Assembly: GCA_022570795.1 (NCBI GenBank)
Contig: JAKUDP010000004.1
Span: 930,001-994,000 of the forward strand
Length of the DNA: 64,000 nucleotides
Origin: Sphaerulina vaccinii
Taxonomy: Eukaryota; Ascomycota; Dothideomycetes; Mycosphaerellales; Mycosphaerellaceae
Direction of reading: 5' to 3'
The position numbers and the translations under genes are program-made. The notes below the pieces were generated by a model. It saw only the letters and a list, made by a program, of their open reading frames with translations. It had not been told where the DNA came from and ran no database searches. Positions within the stretch are counted from its first letter, which is position 1. The number at the start of each line of letters is the position of its first letter. Positions 21,546 to 31,690 of this stretch are shown one piece after another.

Positions 21546-21913
21546 ATGCCAGAAATCATCGACCTCACAGGAGACGACGATGATGTTGTCGAGGTCCTAC
21601 CACCAGGAGGAAGACCTGCTGCCCAGGTCATCGACCTTACCAACGACTCTGACTCCTCGTAAGCTACATTTCACACCGCGCTCACCAGCTACTTTACTGA
21701 CCATTTGACAGCTGCTCGTGCTCTAGCTGTAACGATACCAGCGACGACGACGAAGAAGAAGCAGCACCAGCTCCGCCGCCAGCACACACATTCCTGGCCT
21801 CTCATCCCCTTGGTCCTGGCCCGCTCGCCATCACGCCGACCACACCACCAGGTCTCGGCACTCTGATTTTGCGCTACATGCTGCGCTGCTTGCTCGAGGG
21901 ACGATTGAATTAG
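21546..21913 (+). CDS. small acidic protein with SUMO-interacting motifs
   Basis: Two exons: 21546-21658 and 21712-21913, with a 53-nt intron (GTAAGC donor, TTACTGACC branch, GACAG acceptor). The product is 104 aa. The ATG has a favourable context (AAG ATG). The N-terminus reads PEIIDLTGDDDD and, 20 residues later, QVIDLTNDSDSS. Both match the SUMO-interacting motif V/I-I-D-L-T followed by acidic or Ser residues. Exon 2 adds a cysteine-rich patch (SCSCSSCND), an acidic run, a Pro-rich linker and a basic, hydrophobic C-terminus (TLILRYMLRCLLEGRLN). Paired SIMs suggest binding to SUMO chains, as in SUMO-targeted ubiquitin ligases, but no RING domain is present. I do not know a named homologue; nuclear function is inferred only. 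Confidence 0.6.
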
Positions 21914-22697
21914 CGCAGAAAACCTGCTGTTCGGAGAACAACGATAGGATGATCAGGAGAGAAGTGTTTCCGTAGCAGCAGAATGAGAACGAGAAGCACC
22001 ACGGACATGGCCATGTGCTGCGCAATTCCTTCCCAGCTCTCTCAATCCGCGTCTTGACCACGGCACTGCATTTCAAGCTGACCCAATGATCGCAGATCGT
22101 CCCTATTCCAGAGAAGAAGCCCCTAGATGCCTATGCCTCCGCCTCGCGCTCTGCCCACTGCGCCGCTGTAGGTAGAGGCTGTGGAGTGATCGCAAGCCTT
22201 CGACTTTCCAGAGATGTGATACCTATGCCTCTCTCACGCAAGCCGCCTACTATGGCAGTAGAGTTAACGCTGATGCAGTAGCCACAGATTACCACTGCTT
22301 CAGAGACGCAACACCATCAGTCAACCTATCTCAAACCTCCTATCGATCACCGCGGCTCTCTTGTACAGTTCTTGCAACAACCGCGGGACCGCGATCATTC
22401 AGAGAGGCAGTGCACGTGTTCTTCACCTCTGCATACTGCGGCACCCTGGTTGAGACCGATGGAACGATCTCATAGCAGCATCATTTCAAAGAGGCAGGGA
22501 GCTCGCCCTTCGATGGGAGTCCATACACTACGGTGGCTAGAGTCAAGATGCTGGAGTAGGCGTAAGAGTGCCATGTCTTGAAGAGACAGCACACGGACAG
22601 TATTCTCAATACACGTTGGGTCGCTCCTTGATCTATAGAGCTAGTTGACCGACCATTCCGCAACCTATTCTCAGCACATTGCTGAGTGTGCACCTCC
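21914..22697. other. convergent intergenic region
   Basis: 784 bp between the stop codons of the SIM-motif gene (plus) and galactokinase (minus). It is expected to contain both 3' UTRs. No frame with coding character or RNA gene was found. Confidence 0.45.
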
Positions 22698-24350
22698 TTA
22701 CAACTCACTCCTCTCCTCAACCAGGAACACCGCACTCCCACTCCCAGGCTTACTAACAACAATAGCCTCCTCCAACTTCTCCTTCGTAATATCCGGAAAC
22801 TTCTTCATATAGTACTCCTTAATCCACTTCTGCTTCACAGCTTCGACCTTGTCGTTCGGTACAAGATGCACAGAACATCCACCCCAGCCAGCACCTGTCA
22901 ATCGACTACCATAACTTCCCGCGGACTTTGCCAACGTACATAACTCGTCCAATTCTGGGCAGCTGTTCTCGAATATGTCGCGGCAAGAATCTTGCGTTTC
23001 GTTCATGAGTTCTCCTAGATTCTTGAGGAGGTCGGCGTTCTCGGCTTCGGTGGTCGGAGGTGATGAGGATAGGAGTTCCATGAAGGCTATGACACGGCTA
23101 GCTTCACTAAAGACGTGGAAAGCCCTCTGCCTCAACTTGAATTTCTCTGCTCGAATCGGGAATTTCGACATGTATTTCTTTTCCAGCTCTTCAATGCTGA
23201 TTCCTAAGATATTGGAAAGCTGGTCTCTCGTGTAGCCTTCCTCTTGAGGGAGGTACTGATCGACTTTGTGGATGAGATCTTGTAGCTGTTTCTTGAAGTC
23301 CTCCTTGGATGTTTGGTGATTGTTTTTGATGCCTTCCTTTTCTTGAAAGTACGTATCGTGGAAGCCTCGTAAGCTGACTCCAAGTGGGCCTGAATCGCTG
23401 GGGAGAGTTTGAAGGCGGAAGATCTTCGATAGAACAAGAGCTGCTAAGGTGACTTCGACGACTCGAAGGTTGTAGCAGACTGGTCCTGTGGTATGCTTGT
23501 CCGCTGCGACGAAAGACTGTGCAATGACGAATGTGAGTGGTGATTTGAGCTCGGGGAACTTGATATTTGTGGCTGAGAGTCCGGGTACGAATGAGACGTA
23601 TAATGCTGAGCCTTGAAGTGGGAAGACCGATGCAGATTGATCCATGCCGCCCGAGTTGACACCCACTGCTCGCTCGGACACGATTGCGAGCTCGACCAGC
23701 TCTTTCTTGTCTACTTTCTCCACACCATTGGCTTTCATGACTGCTAATGCACTGGCACAGACAAATGCAGCACTGCTTGACAAGCCACCTCCAGACGGCA
23801 CAGTACCATCAGCAAGGATGTCCATACCAACACTGCATTTGAACTCTGCTGACTTCTTCCGTAGTAGTTCTGTAGCACCAACCAGTCCAGACTTGAAGTA
23901 ATTCGTCCATTCGAGCGTGGTAGAGTCAATGTGCACATCTCCGGTATCAGGAATATCAAACACTCTTGCCTCGAACTTGTGGGCATGCACATTCGACAGA
24001 CGTATCGTGCTGGGACCAGACTCTTTCTTGTGAGTAGATACAGCAAGTAAGACATCTTCTGTGACGGCCATTGGAAGGACTTCGTATAAGGAGTAATCGA
24101 TATGCTATATACATACTTAGCTTGGATTCGATCATACATTGTCCACTGTTCTCCCAGAAGAACACACCTCGCCAATAATGTTCACTCTACCCGGACTTCT
24201 TGATACGAAGTCCGGGCTCTTGTTGTACGTCTCTTGGAACTTCTTCAACAATGCATTCCATCTCGTGCTCTGACTCTTGAGTGCATCTTCTGGATATATG
24301 TCTGCTAGACTGGACGTCTCGGGCACTGTGTTCGCTGTAGTGTTCGCCAT
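22698..24350 (-). CDS. gal1: galactokinase
   Basis: Two exons: 24168-24350 (61 codons) and 22698-24104 (468 codons plus stop), with a 63-nt phase-0 intron (GTGTGT...TATAG), giving 529 aa. The intron splits the galactokinase signature: exon 1 ends SPGRVNIIGE and exon 2 begins HIDYSLYEVLPMA, together the GRxNxIGEHxDY motif that binds galactose. The GHMP ATP-binding loop is GTVPSGGGLSSSAAF and the C-terminal GHMP motif is LTGAGWGGCSVHLV. The length fits fungal enzymes. It phosphorylates galactose to galactose-1-phosphate in the Leloir pathway in the cytosol. No other GAL genes are adjacent, as is usual in filamentous fungi. Starting at the ATG at 24071 would lose the substrate motif, so the spliced start is preferred. 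Confidence 0.93.
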
Positions 24351-24778
24351 GGCTCCGATTATTGTGAAACGTTGCGGCAATGCCGTGATGTGTTGAGATC
24401 TGGAGAGAGTTGAAACAAGACCAGACCTCAGAATTGATCTGATCACAAGACACTCTCTGAAATGGAAGATGTTGAACGCAAGTGAGTATTTGAAGCTTGT
24501 CGTCAACAATCTCCACTCCACTCCACTCCACGAACAACCACGCCCCGCCCTCCACTTGCCGGACAGGCTCTCCACATTCCCGGTAATAGGCTTGTTGTTC
24601 AGCTCAGTTCACTTCATTTCACATTCATTGCAGACATATCATTAGTAACTCTGCTTCCTGGAACGAGAGGACTCTGACTGAAACTGTTCACTGCTGTATA
24701 TCCCATATACAACTACTAGTCACGCATCGTCTGCCAAAAGAGTGCCACGTTCAAGCAAGCATTCTACGCTGTTCATCC
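24351..24778. other. intergenic region upstream of galactokinase
   Basis: 428 bp between the galactokinase ATG and the tiny charged gene, both on the minus strand. A short direct repeat of CCACT units (CTCCACTCCACTCCACTCCA) lies near 24,510-24,530. No other feature is evident. Confidence 0.4.
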
Positions 24779-25043
24779 TTATTTCTCCTCGTTGTCCTCT
24801 ACAGCGTCTTCGATATTGCTGCATTGTAATCTGGCAATGGCGTCGTTGATGGCAGCGAGCTTGAGCTTGTTCTCATCCTTGCATGTCCACGGTCTTCTCC
24901 ACAGTCTTTTCTATGGTCTTCTCCACTGTTATTTCCACGTTCTTGTCGGTCATCTCCCGCAGGAGTTCCTACATTCGGCAGTCAGTACGATATGCTCTCT
25001 GCTGACCACGGTACAGTCTTACCTTCAGCGTCTTTGACTCCAT
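24779..25043 (-). pseudogene. very small charged coiled-coil-like gene with a frame break or unusual intron
   Basis: Exon 1 (25023-25043, MESKTLK) and exon 2 (from 24968, ELLREMTDKNVEITVEKT) are joined by a textbook 54-nt intron (GTAAGA, CTGAC branch, TGTAG). Exon 2 then runs through a short tandem repeat of VEKT/IEKT units and stops at a TGA (24873-24875), giving 38 aa. One base out of frame, immediately after that point, is a clearly coding-like stretch, DENKLKLAAINDAIARLQ and on to NEEK, ending at a TAA at 24779-24781. The two parts join if one base is lost, or if a 61-nt intron (GTGGAA...GCAAG, weak sites) removes the repeat. Whole product would be roughly 50-70 aa, charged and helical. 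Family unknown. Either a recent slippage pseudogene or a gene with a poor intron. Confidence 0.45.
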
Positions 25044-25313
25044 TGCCGTAGTTCGGTTCTTTTGTGTTTAGATGTGCAGACCTGACTTGACATGAGAGCA
25101 TCAGTAAACACCACCTCCGTCTCGGATACTCCTTCCAGACCCATTTGCGGCAGTCACAACTTAGGCGACCTTAGATAGTTACAGGCAAGAAGGCACCGGC
25201 GCAGCGCCGAAAGACAGCAGGAGGTTTGAAAAGGAGGCAGGGGCAGACATGCCTTTGCAGATCATAATTCTCACTCTCTCGTGGTATACATGGCTAGCTC
25301 ACAAATCATGCCT

Positions 25314-26201
25314 TCATTGTCCGCCTTGCCAGTCAATAACATCTTCGTGTTGCCAGAACTCGCCGCTCTTGTTGCCAATGTCATGCAAAGCTAGCATAAC
25401 AGGCGTCTGCGCACCTTCATCGACAGTCTTTCTTCCTCCACCTTTGGTCATATCAGTCTTGACGTATCCTGGACAGCAAGCATTGATCAGGACATTTCTC
25501 CCTCTTTGCCTCTCTTCCTCGGCGATGACTTTTGTAGCAGCAATCTCGCCCGCCTTACTCACAGCATAGGCCGCAGATGGGAAACCTGCCTCTTTCTCAC
25601 GTCCATCATCAACAGCTTGTTGGAATCGCTGCATGAGTGCAGTAACAGCTGGGATGTCCTTCTTGCTCGCTTCTAGGAACGCTGTGCGTATCTCATCGGA
25701 GTATCTGTGGAGGTTTCCGGCCATGCTGCACACATTGACCAGTCTGCCTCCATCTCTTATAAGAGGCAAGAAGTCTTGTGTAGCTTCGAGTGAGCCGTAG
25801 TAATTTGTCTGTAGCGTCTCTTTCACGACATTGCTATTGAAGCCATTGAGAGCTATGCCAGCATTGTTGATGACCATGTCCACACCATCTGGATGCTCCT
25901 TCTTCAAGTAGTCGCGGAAGTCTTGGATGCTCTTCGTTTGGCTGATGTCAAGTGGGTGGTATGTGATTGTCGTGTTGCCACCATCCTCTGCGAGAACCTT
26001 TGCTTTCTTCAGCTGAGGATCATTGTTGAGCTCCTTGACAGCCGCAGCACCTCGCTCAGCAGATCTCGCTGTGAGGTATATGAGGAAAGAGCCTGATTGG
26101 AAAGGCGATTGAGGGTATTGCAAGGCAAGTTGTCGGACTATGGCGAGGCCAATGCCTTTGTTCGCGCCTGTCACGGCGGCCACACGAGAACAGACTGCCA
26201 T
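25314..26201 (-). CDS. short-chain dehydrogenase, carbonyl reductase (CBR1-like)
   Basis: Single exon, 295 aa, ATG at 26201. It is a classical-type SDR with the cofactor loop VTGANKGIGLAIV, the DIS segment after beta-4 (YHPLDISQTKS), the NNAGIALNG motif, catalytic Ser in VCSMAGNL and catalytic YAVSK, followed by CCPGYVKTDMT. The insertion between the Ser and the Tyr (about 40 residues, RYSDEIRTAFLEASKKDIP and on) is characteristic of carbonyl reductase 1-like enzymes, which are monomeric NADPH-dependent reductases of aldehydes, ketones and quinones. It ends DVIDWQGGQ without a targeting signal, so it is probably cytosolic. It is divergent from the TMEM16 gene with 308 bp between starts. Confidence 0.9.
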   Translation of the reverse strand: MAVCSRVAAVTGANKGIGLAIVRQLALQYPQSPFQSGSFLIYLTARSAERGAAAVKELNNDPQLKKAKVLAEDGGNTTITYHPLDISQTKSIQDFRDYLKKEHPDGVDMVINNAGIALNGFNSNVVKETLQTNYYGSLEATQDFLPLIRDGGRLVNVCSMAGNLHRYSDEIRTAFLEASKKDIPAVTALMQRFQQAVDDGREKEAGFPSAAYAVSKAGEIAATKVIAEEERQRGRNVLINACCPGYVKTDMTKGGGRKTVDEGAQTPVMLALHDIGNKSGEFWQHEDVIDWQGGQ

Positions 26202-26509
26202 GTTGATGATTTTGATAGCATCTTCAGACAGAGATGATCAATAATCGCGTCGTCTGCAAATAATGTCCTCGTCACCAACACGCGAAGCTCCCCTGTCGCT
26301 GCCGATCCATTGGGAATCTCTTGGCTCTTTCCATGCACGATGACGACTCAGGCGGCTGTACAACACCAATTCCTTGCTATCGAACACACCAACAGCCACG
26401 AATACCTGAGCAAAAGGAGTTGGCTGGACCAGCTAAGACTTGTATCCTGATCCTGCAGCTGACTCGACCATTCTTCCTTCTTGGACTTCTTCCCTAACCT
26501 TCACCTTGG
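26202..26509. promoter_or_regulatory. divergent promoter region
   Basis: 308 bp between the ATGs of the carbonyl reductase (minus) and the TMEM16 protein (plus). It should contain both promoters. A pyrimidine-rich tract (TTCTTCCTTCTTGGACTTCTT, in part) just before 26510 is typical of fungal start regions. No specific site was identified. Confidence 0.4.
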
Positions 26510-28889
26510 ATGTCTGAAGAAACATCCGGCGACACGCTGGGACCGCTCAAGAACAGAACCGATACAGGCAGCGACATCTCCTTACAGCCATTGAAGAAAC
26601 GCTCGACTTTCCCAAGATCTATCAGTGAATTGGTGACGAATCAGCTTGTTCCTGGCACCATGGCTAAAAGTCAGGCCTTGAACACCAATATGGGCGTGGA
26701 CTACATTATCAGCTATCGCTTTGAGCCTACAGGTGCGAGGTTGCAAGTGCCATTCTGTCACTCTCCAGCTAACACAGTACTCAGACAAGACCAATGCTGC
26801 TGCTGGGTTCGAGAAGCTCTGCTCCAAGCTGTCCGCAGTCGGCTTGGCTACCGAAGTCCGTAATGGGGACAAGAACTCTGTCCTTCTGTTCGTGCAAGTG
26901 TCCAGCGAGCAGCATATGTTTGCAGAAGTCTACAGGAGCAGAGTGAAGGACTGGATTCATGGAGTGCAATCCAAAGAGGCACCAGAAGATGTTCGAGCCT
27001 CATTGGAGCAGGACCCTCTCACAGATGCTGAACGCCAACGCATTATCTACCAAATGATCACGAATCCGGAGAATGAAGGCGGTGCTGGCATCCGAGTGAA
27101 GTCGCATGAGTGGGAGTATGTTGAGAGCATTTTTGCTCTTCACGATCACACCTTCAACAAGGTCTGGATCAAGAAATGGGCAACTCAGTACGCCATCAAA
27201 TCCGAGGATCTGGACGACATACGAAACCGCTTTGGCGAGAAAGTCGCATTCTACTTTGCATTCGAGCAGACTTACTTCAACTTCCTGATCTTCCCAACTG
27301 GATTCGGGCTCTTCGCATACCTCTTTCTGGGCTCATTCAGCCTGATATACGCCATTGTACTATGCCTCTGGTCGATCGTGTTTGTGGAGTGGTGGAAGCA
27401 TCAAGAGCGAGATCTTTCCATAAGATGGGGAGTTCGTGGTGTTAGCAGCATTGAAAGCAAACGGCACGAGTTCAAGCCTACTAAGGAAGTTGAGGATCCG
27501 GCGACTGGCGAGACTGTGAAAATCTTTCCATGGGATGAGCGACTTAAGCGACAGGCACTTCAGTTTCCATTTGCCATTGTTGCAGTTCTGGCACTTGGTA
27601 GTCTGATCGTGCTCTGCTTCGCAATTGAGATCTTCATCGGCGAGATCTACGACGGTCCGGGCAAGTCTGTTCTGACTTTCACTCCCACTGTCATCCTTAC
27701 CACCTGCTTGCCACTGATCACTGGTGCACTCACCGATGCCGCAAAGCGCTTGAACGATTTCGAAAACTACGAAACAGAGACTGCCAATGGACGAGCTCTG
27801 ACCGCGAAGCTATTCATCCTGGACTTCATCACCTCCTACATGGGCATCATCCTTACAGCTTTCGTATACGTACCATTCGGCAGTGTCCTTGTACCATACC
27901 TGGATGTGTTCAGCAGGATGTTTGCGACTGAGGAAGCTCGAGCGAAGACTACCATGGGCGGCCACTACACGATCAACTCAGACCGATTGCGCAAACAGAC
28001 CATCTACTTCGCTGTGACTGCATCGATCGTTAACTTCGCCATGGAGGTCATCGTGCCATATCTGAAACGCCAAGGTGTTCTAAAGTTCAAGGAGATGAAG
28101 GCCAACCGTACCGGACAGGTCGAGCAATCAGACGCAGTAACGGATGCTCCAGCAGAAGAGAAGGAGTTCCTTGACCGCGTTCGCAGCGAAGCAGAACTAC
28201 CAACCTACGATGTCTATACAGACCTACGAGAGATGATAATTCAATTCGGCTACCTCTCCTTGTTCTCAGTCGTGTGGCCTCTGGTCCCGGCTAGTTACCT
28301 GGTCAACAATTGGTTCGAGCTACGCGCAGACGCCGTGAAGATCTGCGTCGAGATGCAGCGCCCTACGCCTTGGCGAGCAGACACAATCGGCCCATGGCTT
28401 GATGCTTTGACCTTCTTGACCTGGCTCGGCTCTATTACCATGGCAGCTCTCACCTACATGTTCTCGAACGAAGGTGTAGGCCCAGACGGACGACCCCACG
28501 ACATCAAAGGTTGGGGTCTGCTTCTCTCCATCTTCTTCAGCGAGCACCTATATTTGTTTGTGCACAGCCTGGTCCGTAGTGCGATTCAGAAGATAGACTC
28601 GCCTGGTCGCCAGAAGGAGAGACGTGACCGCTACTTAGCACGACAGAAGCTGGTGCAGAACAGTTTGGCGCAACTACCCGAGACTCCTAACATCAGTGAG
28701 GATGACACGCCCATCACAAGAGAATCGCTAGAAGAGGACGCGCGACGTGCAAGCTTGAAGGCTGCCACGCCGATTGAAAGATTCTGGTCGAGACAGAAGG
28801 GATGGAGAGAGTCCGCAAAGATGGGTAAGGTGTTCATTGAAAAGTACAACGATCCGGCTGCGCATGCGGATGAGAAGAAGGAGTTGTGA
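26510..28889 (+). CDS. TMEM16/anoctamin family, fungal scramblase/Ist2-like
   Basis: Two exons: 26510-26732 and 26785-28889, with a 52-nt intron (GTGCGA, GCTAAC branch, ACTCAG). The product is 775 aa from the ATG at 26510, or 725 aa from an in-frame ATG at 26660 (MAKSQALNTNMGVDYIISYR). The shorter form is closer to fungal TMEM16 proteins of known structure, about 735 aa. A ferredoxin-like cytosolic N-domain is followed by about ten membrane segments (first near FAFEQTYFNFLIFPTG). Acidic residues that line the Ca2+ site in the family are present: E in NFAMEVIVPYL, D and E in DLREMIIQFG, E and D in WFELRADA. Fungal members are Ca2+-activated lipid scramblases; yeast Ist2 tethers ER to plasma membrane. 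The C-terminal region has KE-rich and basic stretches but no long Ist2-like tail. Confidence 0.9.
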
Positions 28890-29404
28890 TTGAAGTTGGT
28901 TGTACCCATGGCGAAGCCTGTGGACTACTACGAAGGCAACCGGAGAACGAAAAATTGATCGCAGGCATCATTAGCACGGCGTCTGGAGAGGTGTGGGAAA
29001 CAGTACATACGGCAGCAACGACCTGATGAGACCTATGTAAGCGTTTTCCGAGGCAATATCTGGTCTGTTTGTGTGTGGTTCGAGTATGCTTAAGACGCAT
29101 GGCGCCATGAAAGCATGTCTGGAGGGGTGCATGTGAGGGCGATCGCACTTGCCACAACACGTGGAGCTCGTCTACAGTTTCTTGACCTTCGGACTCTGCT
29201 CCTTACACTGTGTTTGATGTGCTTCCAGCACTGTCTCTACTGACGTATCCACAGCATGCAAAGCATAAGTCGATCCGTTACTGTCTCTTGCAAATTATAC
29301 AAGAATGCCAAGACTACCGCTTTTTAGCCTTACTTTCAGTACATTTTAGCTTATTTCAGATGCGCACATCTCTACACACCCTAATCTACTTGTTCTCAAT
29401 CTAA
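28890..29404. other. 3' flank of the TMEM16 gene and left edge of the TE island
   Basis: About 500 bp in which composition changes from balanced to TA-rich, sharply near 29,400. The unmutated left arm of the 35-bp inverted repeat lies at 29,279-29,313. No gene is supported. Confidence 0.6.
29279..29313 (+). repeat. 35-bp inverted repeat, left arm outside TE island 1
   Basis: TACTGTCTCTTGC followed by AAATTATACAAGAATGCCAAGA. Its reverse complement occurs at 50,621-50,655 with one mismatch (position 29,286 T against C). The last 27 bases (29,287-29,313) are identical. Neither arm is RIP-mutated although both retain CpA sites. Confidence 0.85.
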
Positions 29405-29639
29405 TATTTAGTTATTCTATAGTACTTAACCTCCTCTATATTACTAGTATACTATTTAAGTAGCTATAGTATATAGTTAACTAAGTTTGTCTACTTCTCG
29501 AAGATCTAGACTATAATATACTATAGGTTTCCTATAACTATAGTATTAGTCTATTAACCCTATATACCTAGCGAAGGAATATAGAGCTATTTAGAGATTA
29601 TATAGCGCCTTTCTATATTTTTAAAAAATAACTATATAA

Positions 29640-30480
29640 AATAAATAAGAAGTAAAAAGACTATCTACTAGTATTTGTTAGTTAGAGACTAGATACCTAC
29701 TTAGAAGAGATAATATATAAGCTATATAATACCTTTAGCCTAGATATATTACTAGTAACTATCTACTATATTTTAGTAAAAAGAGTCTAGACTTATATAG
29801 TCTATTAGAAAGTAGTAAAAGAATAAAGTACTTTTAATTATATAGTATTCGATACTAAATGCAAGGTATAGCTAGTTTATAAGCTTATATTTCTTAATAA
29901 AGTAGCTTATAATAAAAGAACTAGCTATAGGAAGTATAGTTAGTTACTAAAAAGTATAGATTATATAGACTTTTAGTTTGTAAAACAAGAAACAAAATAG
30001 AGTCTATTACTATACTTAACTTAGAAGAGCTATCTACTATATATACTATATATTTAAAGCTTTGTAGATTAAGTTATGTTCGAAGACTAGCTTAAGAACT
30101 ATATACTACTATTAATTAATAGAAATAAAATAATATTTATAATAGATAATACTTCTATTTATTATAGTAAAAAGATTATAGCTATTATTAAAGCTAGAGG
30201 CTATAGTATTAAGTATCTACTACCTTACTTACTAGATATAAATCTAATTAAATAGACTTTTAATATTCTAAAAATATAGATATATAAGAACTACTATATA
30301 TATATTAAAAGATTCGAGAAGTTTAAAAACTTTCTACTATAGTTATTAGTAGAGGTAGCAAATAAAGACCCTATACTATTTTTCTAGTATACTAGCTATA
30401 GTAAAGTACTAAAAACTTATACTAAAGACAACCTAGAAGCTATAGGAATTAATATAGTAGGCTTATATATCTAATACTTT
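29640..30480 (+). mobile_element. Tc1/mariner-type (DDE_3) transposase remnant
   Basis: Plus-strand conceptual translation at about 30,125-30,250 gives FIIDNTSIYYSKK and, about 20 residues later, YLLPYLLDINLIK. These line up with the family patterns V-L-V-M-D-N-A-S-I-H-x-S and Y-L-P-P-Y-S-P-D-L-N-P-I-E of fungal Tc1/mariner DDE transposases, with every difference explicable by CpA to TpA change. Stops interrupt the frame on both sides, so it is a fossil. Termini were not found, so the limits are approximate. Confidence 0.65.
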
Positions 30481-30866
30481 ACTATATCTCTAGAAGTATA
30501 GCTATAATCTAGATATTAGATACTAAGTTAGAGCTATATATAATTATTATTAGATTTAAATATAGCTATATTCTAATTAATATAATAAGTATATTATTAT
30601 TATATTAGAAGTTACTAAAACTCGAAATTCTACTAAAACTAATAATACTTTTTTTAACTTATATTTTCTATAAATATAAAGTTTAAGTAGATACTCTCTA
30701 TCTATCGGCTATTACCTATAGCTAATTACTATTATTATAAGTAGCTAGAGTTAAGTCTATATATTACTTAGATATTTCTTAGCTATTTAAATATATAGTA
30801 AAAGCGAGACTATAGAATATCTAATAGAGTAGAAAATTTATAATATTTAGAACTATTTATATATAT

Positions 30867-31112
30867 TATCGAATTAGGACGATAATATATATATCTATAA
30901 TATATAGAAAGAGTCTTAATATATAATAGAAGTAGAAGCGTTAGATAGGAACTAACTATATTAATTATATTAGTTAGATATAGGTTGTATCTTCTTTTAA
31001 GATATAGAGTATTAGATAAGTTATATAACCTATTATTATATAACCTATATTATATAATCTAATCCCTAGAGGTAGTCTCTTAGATAGTCTAACTAGACTA
31101 TACTTTCTAATA
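30867..31112 (-). repeat. solo LTR of the copia family
   Basis: 246 bp matching the LTRs of the three copia copies from the TATCGAA start (TGTCGAA before RIP) to the CTTTCTAATA end. It is flanked by TATAT at 30,862-30,866 and 31,113-31,117, consistent with a 5-bp target duplication, although the flanking DNA is itself AT-repetitive. No internal region is attached, so it is the product of LTR-LTR recombination. Confidence 0.8.
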
Positions 31113-31439
31113 TATATATATATATACTAAAGAAATTCTACTATAATTACTCTTATTTCTCTACTATATACTTACTAACTTTTCTAGATAGTTTAAGTAT
31201 CTAAAAGTAAGTAAGTACTTACTATAGCTTCTTTAAATAATCTACTAAGAAGTCTATATACTTCTAGTTACTAATTATAAGCTATTATAAAGTATTATAG
31301 TTATATTACTATCTAACAAAGTAAAATCTTATAGCTATAAAATTAATAGCTTTTTATAAATTACTCTAGTTATATTATTTTATATACTAGTTAAAAAACT
31401 ACTTTATAAAATTAAGTAGAGGTTATTATAGGTAGGAGG

Positions 31440-31690
31440 TAGTAGGAAGGTAGGTATACTCGCATTCGGATATAGGTACTATAGATAGGCTCTATAGACT
31501 CTATACTACTATATAGGTAGTTCTAGTTAATAGGATATAGCTTAAAGAAAGAAAGTTCTCTCTTCGAGTATTAGAAAAGATTCTCCTCTATAGGATAGTA
31601 TATATAATTCGCTTCTATATCCTTATAGTCTAGGTAGGCTTCTAGCCTTCTATATCTACTTTAGGTATATTATAGGCAACGCCTATAATA
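31440..31690 (-). repeat. gypsy LTR (left; 3' in element sense)
   Basis: 251 bp, near-identical to 37,354-37,605, starting TAGTAGGAAGG and ending GCAACGCCTATAATA. The terminal TA at each end fits TG...CA after RIP. Confidence 0.85.
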
